From contig CM046858.1 in the NCBI GenBank assembly GCA_025617745.1, positions 39,477,850 through 39,541,849 on the forward strand: a stretch of 64,000 nt of DNA, read 5' to 3'. The notes under the pieces are model-generated. The model did not search any database, was not told the origin of the DNA, and was given only the letters and a program-made list of their open reading frames with translations. Shown here in pieces: positions 56,022 to 64,000 of this stretch. Numbering within the stretch: the first letter of the stretch is position 1; each line of letters starts with the position of its first letter. The translations under genes were made by a program, and so were the position numbers. This DNA is from Heliocidaris erythrogramma (taxonomy: Eukaryota > Echinodermata > Echinoidea > Camarodonta > Echinometridae).

Positions 56022-56411
56022 TAAAGAAAAGGTTGTTCTGGGAAAGGTGAAAAATCATGTGAGAGCATTCTCATTCCTTTTATGTCGGTTTGGAAGAACA
56101 TCATAGTAAAAATGTCCCCTGAAAATGATTGCTCTTCAAATGCCCTCATATTCAAAATATGAAAAGAAATAGCTAAAGAGTTTGGGCCGAACATTCATTT
56201 CACATGTGTGTGCAGTCCCATATACCCATTTCTGTGTGCAGTGCATGTGCTTTTCAGCGAGATTTGGTCAATTTCATATCATTTCAATGATTCCAAGACC
56301 TCGAAGTATACACCAATTCTTATGTTGACGTGATCAACCTTCCCCACTTGCTTTGAAACAGTTTCTTTCATAATGTAATCATTTGACCAGAACTCAACTT
56401 TATCTTTAATT
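56022..56411 (+). mobile_element. Family A MITE copy
   Basis: Starts AAAGAAAAGGTTGTTCTGGG and ends GAACTCAACTTTATCTTTAA. Confidence 0.75.
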
Positions 56412-56528
56412 GGCTACATGCCATCACCTGTATGTAGTGGCTTTATACCTGAAATAAAATAAAATCCAATGGTAAAAATTCCTTTGAGGAACACAATGTG
56501 GAACAGGGATTATGCTTGGGCATTAAGA

Positions 56529-56858
56529 GTTAAAGACAAAGCAACTGGGAAAGGTTGGTTATGTCTTGATAAGAAGCGGTGTATACTGTGAGGTTTTTGA
56601 ATCATCAAAATAAGAAATTGACCCAATCCCCCTGAAAAGCACATGCACTGCATACAGAAATGGGTACAAGTGCATGAATGTTCAGCCCGAACATTTCAGC
56701 TATTTCTCGTCATATTTCAAATATGACGGCATTTGAAGAGCAATCCTCTTCAAGGGACACTTCTACTATGATTGTTCTTCCAAACTGGCATAAAAGTAAT
56801 GAGAAAGTTCACAAAATATTTGTTCACCTTTCCCAGAACTCGACCTTCTCTTTTATAA
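56529..56858 (-). mobile_element. Family A MITE copy (opposite orientation)
   Basis: Runs GTTAAAGACAAAGCAACTGGG to CAGAACTCGACCTTCTCTTTT. Forms an inverted pair with 56022-56411. Confidence 0.75.
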
Positions 56859-56912
56859 AGATGTTTTACTTCCTACAGTAAGCTTAAATGATGTACAGGA
56901 CTCCAACTTTAC

Positions 56913-57056
56913 CTTGATCAGCTGAAGACAGTAAAGAAGACTTTTGAGGACAGATTTCTTCAGATTCTTCTTCCTTGATGTAATAGATCTGATATTTAGT
57001 GTCTTCTGGTGACCGTTCCTCATACTTTACATTATCCTTGTAGCTTTCATATTGTT
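56913..57056 (-). CDS. Zinc-finger gene cassette exon 3a (144 nt)
   Basis: Acceptor TTCTCCACTAG, donor CAAG|GTAAAG; phase 1 at both ends. Encodes EQYESYKDNVKYEERSPEDT, KYQIYYIKEEESEE, and SSLLSSADQ. Its exit phase joins exactly to zinc-finger exon A or B (G|AT = Asp). Confidence 0.85.
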
Positions 57057-57342
57057 CTAGTGGAGAAGAATAGAAAATACAGTGGAACCAAATTACAAAG
57101 AACACTGCTAGCCTATTGTGTTGCAACAAGATAATGATGCATGTCCCACTCCTGTGATTCTGCTTTGTTCTTTAATGTACAACAAATTTTCAACAAGATT
57201 TCCTTGGTCCCAAAGAGCTTGTTATAACACAAGGTTCCTTTTACAAAAATATATAAGAGTACATAATATTTAAAAACTAAATATAAGCGTTTCTGTGCAA
57301 ATACACAGGGGTACAACTTGACAAACGTGAGGTAGGTTGGCA

Positions 57343-57370
57343 GGGGGGGGGGGGGGGGGGGGGGGGGGGG
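57343..57370. repeat. G homopolymer (28 nt)
   Basis: Unbroken G run in the intron between cassettes 2b and 3a. Confidence 0.95.
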
Positions 57371-57426
57371 AGGGGTAATAATCAAGGGGATAGTTGTCCC
57401 AAAATCTGTTAGACAATAAATGTTAC

Positions 57427-57492
57427 CTTGTGATATCGCAGAAGGATCAACCTCCAGGTATTCCTCATCTATCACCTCCTGTTTGATGTTCG
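57427..57492 (-). CDS. Zinc-finger gene cassette exon 2b (66 nt)
   Basis: Acceptor TTGATTTCAG, donor CAAG|GTAACA; phase 1 at both ends. Encodes NIKQEVIDEEYLEVDPSAISQ. IKQE matches psi-K-x-E, followed by acidic residues as in extended SUMO sites. Paralog of 58099-58164. Confidence 0.83.
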
Positions 57493-57641
57493 CTGAAATC
57501 AAAATAACAATCAACCATTCATCAATAAGTTGAAAATCATAAACTTGGTAATAAATATGATGCTAGAGATGCACTCTAATTCAAAATTCTATGTTGCTGA
57601 CTTAGATAATCATATTTTGTCAATACCATATCAAGGAATCC

Positions 57642-57752
57642 AGGGCCCTGTTTCATAAAACTCGTTATCAATAAGAAGTTGCTATTAACCGTTATAAGCT
57701 ACTGACATCCTTGCATCTGATTAGTTGAGAGCAAATTTGCATAAAAATGTGG
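57642..57752. mobile_element. Family D MITE, partial
   Basis: CCCTGTTTCATAAAACT and the GCATCTGATTAGTTGAGAGC core. Confidence 0.65.
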
Positions 57753-58098
57753 CAGTTGTTACTGATTTAGGGAAATAACTTAAAAGAGAACATCTGAAAT
57801 TGCCCCAATCAGGGAACAATCAGTGGGGTTGTGCTTATGTGGGAAACCTCTCGGCTGCAGAGTAACTGCGTCAGAATAATCAAAGAAATTTGTTTAAATC
57901 CTTCTAGTTTAGGTTTATTAATCTAGTATTAGTAATATCATTCCTTTGACTGGGAATCAATTATTATACGGCATCTGGTTGTTTGGGATAATTATCCATG
58001 GTGCAGGTGTCAATTAAAGGATAGTTTTGCAGGACAGGAGAAGTTTCTTAAAGGGAGAGGTATTGTTTATGTGAACTTGGGTTACAACAAAATGTTAC

Positions 58099-58164
58099 CT
58101 TTTGATGAAGCAGAAAGATCAACCTCTAGGTATGCCTCATCTACCACCTCCTGCTTGATATGCT
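58099..58164 (-). CDS. Zinc-finger gene cassette exon 2a (66 nt)
   Basis: Acceptor TTTCTTTACAG, donor AAAAG|GTAACA; phase 1 at both ends. Encodes HIKQEVVDEAYLEVDLSASSK, paralogous to exon 2b residue for residue with about seven changes. Confidence 0.83.
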
Positions 58165-58348
58165 CTGTAAAGAAAATAACAATTAAAAGACAATCTAACC
58201 TACATGTAGCCACACGGGCTTGATGTTTTATAAGATTTGAAACTGAACATCGAGCCACACATTACAGGGGAAGCAATCTTGTGTGCGAAGAGACAAGTAA
58301 ACAACAAATCAGTGGGCAAGATTCATTCATTTCAATGTACGATGAACC

Positions 58349-58798
58349 TTAAAGACCTCAGCCTGACCCAAAACAACCATATATTGACGTAAAGCTTAGT
58401 AAACAAAGAATATAATTACCCTGGGTATTCATAAATTTTCGTCTCCGTTTATCCATAAAATATAAAAAAGATAATTTTTTTTGGTCCGCCCCTCCCTATT
58501 GCGTAACAACAGAGGAAACTGCAGGGGGTCGCTAGACGTGTGACGACATGTCATGTATACAGCTCCGAGTGCGTCTACACGATATGTCGTCATCAAATTT
58601 TCACCCCCGCAAAGTAGCGTTCCTCAGAGACGAGGCCCTCGTCAGAAAAACCACAGGGGCTCAACATTCGGGACGCTGTTACTCATTCCACAGGAAACGG
58701 AATCTCATGAAGTTGGTTTCAATTTGTTCAGGAAATATATAGCTCCCGTGGATGAATAAAGTGTATATTTCAAAATTCGGTCAGGCTGAGGTCTTTAA
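58349..58798. mobile_element. 450-bp TTAA-type element with perfect 20-bp TIRs
   Basis: TTAAAGACCTCAGCCTGACC (58349-58368) is exactly complementary to 58779-58798. TTAA at both ends marks the target. The interior is fairly GC-rich and contains TGACGACAT / ATGTCGTCA inverted words, plus the alternative first-exon candidate at 58420-58456. Confidence 0.85.
58420..58456 (-). CDS. Alternative candidate first coding exon
   Basis: ATG at 58456, twelve codons MDKRRRKFMNTQ plus one base, donor CCCAGG|GTAATT. Phase 1 fits exon 2a or 2b. The start context is poor (T at -3), and the exon lies inside a TTAA transposon, so it may be chance. Confidence 0.3.
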
Positions 58799-59235
58799 AA
58801 ACCACCTTCGGAATTGCTAAACTCTTGCTCTTCCAGCCCATCCGACAACTTCAACCATCAGATCATGAGGAGCATGAAAAAATTACAATTTTTGGCGACA
58901 TCGATGTGGATGTACTTACCGTTGACATGTAGTTTCGCTGTGCGATTAGCATTAAAAAGATGGCGAGATTGGCATGGAATGTGCGCTGTAGATGAACAAG
59001 TACAAGGCAGTGCAATGCTGAGCAGTTCCTACGAGGCATGCTAAATTTAATTATGCTAATATTGAGATATTAGCATATTAGCCCATACATTTAGTACATG
59101 CGACAGAAAATACCAACTATTTTTGCATGCATACATGTATATCGTAGTGGTCAATATGATGACCACTCTTCGTGGTGTGCTTACACTCAGTCACAGACAC
59201 TTATACATGTACAAGCTTATCTGAAGATAACCTTG

Positions 59236-59800
59236 TACTCCAGACCACTCAAAGCTACATTCCTATACTTCGTGTGTATAATGTAGGCAGTCATACACCT
59301 CATCTTTTTAAAACACCACTGCACAAAAGTCACCAATATTCACTCAAAATCGGCATTTAATTTTCAAAAACCGACCCCAAAATATCCAAGAAATACAATA
59401 AATTCAACTCACCAATGTTGGAAAAGATATTTCCAAAAATGAAATCCGTAATTTACTGTTGATTCTCGCGAAACGAGCTATCGGAGTCATTGTGTACATT
59501 TCCTGGTCGCCGCGGGCGCTGACATCTCCCCAAAAGAGTTTTGTCCTCAAAAATTCGGTCCATATGACGTACACGGAAAAGTTCCGATTTTCTGGTGCGC
59601 GATCGTAAAGATCGATGTGCGCTTGCGATCCCGAGTTTCTTCGTGGACAAAAATTATATTGGCCGATTTTAGTCTAAGACATCGGCAGTTTGTAAACAAC
59701 ACGCGATCGCGAAACAAATCGGCGGGGATTTCTCCAGTTTTGGACAAGATTTTGACTTTGGATTTTGCTGAAAATATCAAAATTTCTTCCTAACGGCCAT
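59236..59800 (-). repeat. 560-bp unit, copy A
   Basis: One of three copies (A minus, B minus at 60241-60795, C plus at 61745-62300) sharing ATCGGAGTCATTGTGTACAT, GCGATCGCG and ATCTTTTCCAACATTGGTGAG in the transcribed sense. The interior is GC/CpG-rich with a conserved frame and a perfect splice donor (ACATTG|GTGAGT). It could be a promoter plus 5' exon unit or a mobile element. Copy A is extended by related sequence from 59080 to 59935. Confidence 0.75.
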
Positions 59801-60240
59801 TTGAGGTAGGAGTGAGATTTTTAAGGGCTGAATTTGAAAGCAAGTATTTAAAATATTTATCTTATTTTTCCCCCATACCTTTAGTACATGCGACAGAAAA
59901 TACCAACTATTTTACAGTAATGTACCCGTGAGTGCTCCAGACTAGCTTTTTACGTGTGAATAGGCTTCAATAGCTTTTGTGTGTATCAGCAGGCCCTTTT
60001 CCAGGCTAGATCATTCATATAGGAGAGGAAAATAATTATTTAAAATTTCACTTTCAAGTCTGAATCCCTACATTTGTGGCAAAGATTTTAGTATTGAAAG
60101 AGTCCCTGGCTGAATCAGGTAATCTAGCAAATTTAAGAAAGTTAAATCTTGTTTAGAGCAATTTTTTTGTCTGCTTTTGACTGCTGCAGCAGTGAATGTT
60201 GGACACAGTCCCACATAGGCAAGGGCCTAGTATGAGTGAG

Positions 60241-60795
60241 TCCACTCATAGCTACATTCCTATACTTCGTGTGTATAATGTAGGCAGTCATACACCTCAA
60301 CTTTTTAAAACACCACTGCACAAAAGTCACAAACATTCACTCAAAATCGGCATTTAATTTACAAAAACCGACCACTAAATATCCAAGAAATACAATAAAT
60401 TCAACTCACCGATGTTGGAAAAGATATTTCCAAAAATCAAATCCGTAATTTACTGTTGATTCTCGCGAAACGAGCTATCGGAGTCATTGTGTACATTTCC
60501 TGGTCGCCGCGGGCGCTGACATCTCCCCGAAAGAGTTTTGTCCTTAAAAATTCGGTCCCTATGTGGCATACACGGAAAGTCCCGATTTTCTGTGTGCGCG
60601 ATCGTAAAGATCGATGTGCGCTTGCGATCCCGAGTTTTTCGTGGACAAAAATTTTATTGGCCGATTTTAGTCTAAGACATCGGCAGTATGTAAACAACAC
60701 GCGATCGCGAAACAAATCGGCGGGGATTTCTCCGGTTTTGGACAAGATTTTGACTTTGGATTTTGCTGAAAATATCAAAAGTTCTTCCTAACCAC
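60241..60795 (-). repeat. 560-bp unit, copy B
   Basis: Same orientation as copy A. Flanked by CCACTCATAG on both sides (60231-60241 and 60790-60800). The longest copy of the shared frame (about 113 codons, starting MIFSAKSKVKILSKTGEIPA) is here; its donor reads ACATCG|GTGAGT. Confidence 0.78.
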
Positions 60796-61130
60796 TCATA
60801 GGTACACGCCATTGCCGACTGTGTAGTAACGCAGCCAACACACATCCCATACCTAAACTGCATCACTGTGCATTTTTGCCTATATTTAATTGAATATCAT
60901 CTATTGCAGTTTACTTACATCCAAAGAATTATATTGAATAATAGATGATTAAAACTTACCAGGTTGTTTTGTGACCTTTGAAGAGGGTTTCCTGAAATTT
61001 TGGGTCCTTTTTGTCGATAACTGCTATCGAGACTGTCCCGTCAGCATCCAGTTTGTATTTTTCACGATTATGATGAAGGGAGCCCTCAGCGCTCGTAGTA
61101 GTACCGGCGCGATGGGTTCGTCGATCTCCT

Positions 61131-61266
61131 ACGAAGACCTGAAAGGGCCAAACTGACGACGTAAAAAAATAAAAAATATTACGTACGTACGTAATAATTA
61201 CTACGTACGTACGTAATATTTTTAATTTTTTTACGTCGTCAGTTTGGCCCTTCCAGGTCTTCGTAG
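61131..61266. repeat. 136-bp near-perfect palindrome with ACGTACGTACGT arms
   Basis: Left arm from ACGAAGACCTGAAAGGGCC through GACGACGTAAAAAAATA to ATTACGTACGTACGTAAT; the right arm is its complement with about four differences. The centre is a few bases (around 61195). Strong cruciform potential, and at the boundary between plus and minus copies of the 560-bp unit. Confidence 0.9.
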
Positions 61267-61744
61267 AATAGCTTGTGTGCGTAACATTCTGCGTACGTAT
61301 CTACGGTGCGTAACCATGTAGAGCGGCCTCACTAGTGCGCAACATTATTGAGAGCAGTCGTGATCCGTATGGAGATGTGGGTAACAAGTACCAAAAAGAG
61401 GGCTGTAAATGTAAGTTTTTATAACTTTCTACATTTTGTATCTTAACGAACTGATAACTTAAAATCTAAAGAATGATACTTAAGTATCAGTTTGCCCACA
61501 AAAACATCAATTTCAAACAAAATTACATCTGTATCCCCAATACCCAGTATACACACATGTATATGATTCTAATGGTCAATATGACCATTGCTTGCTGATG
61601 TGTTCCTAACCACTCCCGGGTACATTTCTGTAAAATAGTTGGTATTTTCTGTCGCATGTACTAAAGGTATGGGGGGGAAAATAAGATAAATATTTTAAAT
61701 ACTTGCTTTCAAATTCAGCCCTTAAAAATCTCACTCCTACCTCA

Positions 61745-62300
61745 AATGGCCGTTAGGAAGAACTTTTGATATTTACAGCAAAATCCGAAGTCAAAATCTT
61801 GTCCAAAACCGGAGAAATCCCCGCCGATTTGTTTCGCGATCGCGTGTTGTTTACAAACTGCCGATGTCCTAGACTAAAATCGGCCAATATAATTTTTGTC
61901 CACGAAGAAACTCGGGATCGCAAGGGCACATCGATCTTTACGATCGCGCACACAGAAAATCGGAACTTTTCCGTGTACGCCATAGGGACCGAATTTTTGA
62001 GGACAAAACTCTTTTGGGGAGATGTCAGCGCCCGCGGCGACCAGGAAATGTACACAATGACTCCGATAGCTCGTTTCGCGAGAATCAACAGTAAATTGCG
62101 GATTTCATTTTTGTAAATATCTTTTCCAACATTGGTGAGTTGAATTTATTGTATTTCTTGGATATTTTGGGGTCGGTTTTTGAAAATTAAATGCCGATTT
62201 TGAGTGAATATTGGTGACTTTTGTGCAGTGGTGTTTTAAAAAGATGAGGTGTATGACTGCCTACATTATACACACGAAGTATAGGAATGTACCTATGAGT
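61745..62300 (+). repeat. 560-bp unit, copy C (inverted)
   Basis: Inverted relative to copies A and B; inverted similarity to A continues leftward to about 61618. The frame from 61766 runs 116 codons. After it, 62310-62480 repeats sequence related to 59800-59935 and 59080-59180 in direct orientation. Confidence 0.78.
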
Positions 62301-62674
62301 GTTCCTAACGGATTTTGAGGTAGGAGTGAGATTTTTAAGGGCGGAATTTGAAAGCAAGGTATTTAAAATATTTATCTTATTTTCCCCCCATACCTTTACT
62401 ACACGCGACAGAAAATACAAACTATTTTTGCATTTTGTATTCGTAGTGGTCAATATGACCACTATTCGTGGTGTGAGTGAGTCACAGAGTCACACTCACA
62501 GTCACACGTTGTCAGCTAAAAAATAAAACACATGAAAATGAACGAGTGGGGATTTGGCAGAACTTGGCAGAACTTTGCAGAACATCATGCCATGCCATGA
62601 CCTTTTATCATCATAAATAAAAATCAATAATTATACATATAATTTACTGTAGCAGTTCCTGATGTAACACTCAC

Positions 62675-62690
62675 TCCGGTTTGTCGCCAT
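62675..62690 (-). CDS. Candidate first coding exon of the zinc-finger gene
   Basis: ATG at 62690 with a strong start context (A at -3, G at +4), codons MATNR plus one base, then the canonical donor CGGA|GTGAGT. It exits in phase 1, exactly what the 66-nt cassettes need (A|AG to 2a, A|CG to 2b). The sequence upstream (62700-62960) is less AT-rich, as a promoter/5' UTR might be. The intron to 58164 would be about 4.5 kb and would contain the triplicated units. Confidence 0.45.
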
Positions 62691-62699
62691 TCTCTTCAA

Positions 62700-62960
62700 A
62701 ACCTCTTTTCTTCTTACCGTAATACCGATTCTGATTAAAGTCAGACGGTACGGGTACGGTAGGTCGTGGCTAATTCTACATCAGTCCGGAACCTGAAGTT
62801 AGCCCAAGCGATCCTAGAGTCAATCTAGAAACGTTGCCAATTTGAAGGAGCCTAGCCTAGAACTAATAATAGTGCGGTTATGCCAGTCGTACACGTACGT
62901 AACTATGACAGCGCTACCTTAATTCATTCAAGAGTGTCGTGTAACATGAATTACATCACT
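62700..62960 (-). promoter_or_regulatory. Possible promoter / 5' UTR of the zinc-finger gene
   Basis: Relatively CpG-containing sequence upstream of the candidate ATG at 62690, with GTACGGGTACGG and ACACGTACGT words. No TATA box is evident. Inferred only from position. Confidence 0.25.
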
Positions 62961-62965
62961 GGCGT

Positions 62966-63018
62966 ACTGGTTGGGGGGGGGGGGGGGGGGCTTGGGGCGC
63001 TGCAGCACCCCCCCCCCA
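62966..63018. repeat. G run and C run pair
   Basis: About 20 G, then CTTGGGGCGCTGCAGCAC and about 9 C: the residue of a hAT-like poly-G MITE end. Confidence 0.7.
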
Positions 63019-63895
63019 AGAAAGAACAAAAGAAAAAAGGGAATCAAATTAACTACCAAATATATTACGAAATTGCATTTTCATTTTAAAAAGGTATATT
63101 GGACCCTGTGTCCCTCTGACAGCCCCCTCAAATTATTCTAAGAGGTATATACAGTCTGAATAAGACGAGAAAATGCACTGAGTTTCGTAAGTGGAAGCAG
63201 AGGGCAATTTGATATGACAATACTGTATAACCCGAAAGAATGTACTTGAACTTCTTCGGAAGGTCATTTTGAAACAACTTTCCCCCTTGCTTTTGTAAAA
63301 GATTTTTCTTTTAATTGTTTATTACAGAAATGTTGAAATATAGGCCTACAGCAGTGTGGTTTAATTGTTTTGCGACTGCCAAATGAAAAGTATATGTAAG
63401 CCGTATCAGTATATCATTTTCAATGATCATTAGACAGTAAATGGCACAGGTAAGAATGTCATAAATTGTTGTTATTGTTGTTGTTGTTGTTGTACTGTTA
63501 TTACTACCTTTATTGATTAACACGATAAATAAACTCAAGACAATTTCAATAGCCCTGTCTGTCACCTTTAAGAAAATAATGTGCGAACATTACAATCGCG
63601 TATTAAATAATCCGAACGTCATTTTATGGGCACTGCAGTAGGCCTTGAAATTGCCCTTGAGTTTATTTTTCGAAAGTTGTTTTTATCGTGTTGACTGTAA
63701 ATAATGGATATATGTTATTAAAAAAAAAAGAAAAAAAAAGAGATGTATACTTCAATTAATTTGCTAACTATTGATTTATGTAATCAATTTCACGGGCTAA
63801 CCTCGATTAGCACATGCTAATTGTTAGCTCCCTTTACCAAGACGTTATTGTGATTTTTACCAAGATGTATGTATCATTGTGATTTAGTAATGAAC
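63019..63895. other. No gene seen
   Basis: AT-rich, with a TTG trinucleotide tract at 63467-63492 and an A-rich tract at 63720. Confidence 0.5.
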
Positions 63896-63926
63896 TCATT
63901 CATTCATTCATTCATTCATTCATTCA
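63896..63926. repeat. (CATT)n microsatellite
   Basis: About eight tandem ATTC units. Confidence 0.95.
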
Positions 63927-64000
63927 ACTTGATTATTTTTCATGAAAAATAGAAATGATTAAGTTGTACATCAGTCAGGTACATGATGTACATCAGCCCA

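Noticed and set aside
58919-59045. Donor-like AACG|GTAAGT after ATGTCAACG on the minus strand
   Set aside because: The reading ends in phase 0, not phase 1, so it cannot be the coding first exon; a 5' UTR exon remains possible but is unsupported.
60971-61156. 61-codon frame, and an open antisense reading with a GTAAGT donor at 60960
   Set aside because: Donor is good, but no reading combines a start codon with the phase 1 needed by the zinc-finger cassettes, and the region is part of the palindrome-linked repeat.
61766-62116. 116-codon frame as a confirmed gene
   Set aside because: Conserved in three copies, but no recognisable domain, and antisense frames of similar length are open too; reported as a repeat with a finding instead.
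1-64000. CRISPR array, bacterial operon or phage module
   Set aside because: Direct repeats present are microsatellites, minisatellites or transposon duplications without spacer structure, and all genes are spliced eukaryotic genes.

Overview
This is a stretch of animal nuclear DNA, not bacterial. Genes are split by GT-AG introns, coding exons are short and far apart, and more than half of what lies between them is recognisable mobile-element debris. The short TTAA-flanked inverted-repeat elements, tRNA-headed SINEs, PIF/Harbinger and Penelope-like elements, and arrays of C2H2 zinc fingers point to a marine invertebrate deuterostome. A sea urchin or other echinoderm is my best guess, by inference only. 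There is one assembly gap (500 Ns, 42500-42999).

Region 1 (about 2.9-21.6 kb, plus strand) is a fatty-acid amide hydrolase-like amidase in 12 visible exons whose intron phases all agree (530 codons from the first visible splice site to the stop). The Lys/cis-Ser/Ser triad is present. The protein pairs best with the plant-type FAAH group; the extreme N-terminus lies upstream of the window. Its introns carry several MITE families, a 15-bp minisatellite, a 150-bp tandem array, a SINE, and several nested insertions whose empty target sites survive elsewhere in the window.

Region 2 (22-39 kb) is gene-poor. Its main object is a 4.87-kb PIF/Harbinger transposon with perfect 50-bp terminal inverted repeats (29174-34041). 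It keeps a MADF/Myb-like accessory gene and a broken N-terminal piece of transposase but has lost the DDE catalytic region. A repeat built from ACCAGTAGAAA words and an immunoglobulin-like exon (minus strand) follow.

Region 3 (39.6-44.5 kb, plus strand) holds the first three exons of a secreted RNase T2, whose remaining exons are not visible before or after the gap, then the 3' exons of a protein ending in a C-terminal RING finger.

Region 4 (49.5-62.7 kb, minus strand) is a C2H2 zinc-finger locus. Two alternative terminal zinc-finger exons (15 and 8 fingers) lie downstream of duplicated 66-nt and 144-nt cassette exons. All are phase 1, so any combination keeps the frame, and each cassette encodes one psi-K-x-E (SUMO-type) motif. 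A Penelope-like element with inverted arms, a GIY-YIG domain and hammerhead-like ribozyme cores sits in one intron. Upstream there is a triplicated 560-bp unit, partly inverted, around a 136-bp near-perfect palindrome, and a candidate first coding exon at 62690.

Nothing here looks like an operon, CRISPR array or phage. The most unusual signals are the hammerhead-like cores (three places), the modular zinc-finger exons, and the inverted triplication with its palindrome.
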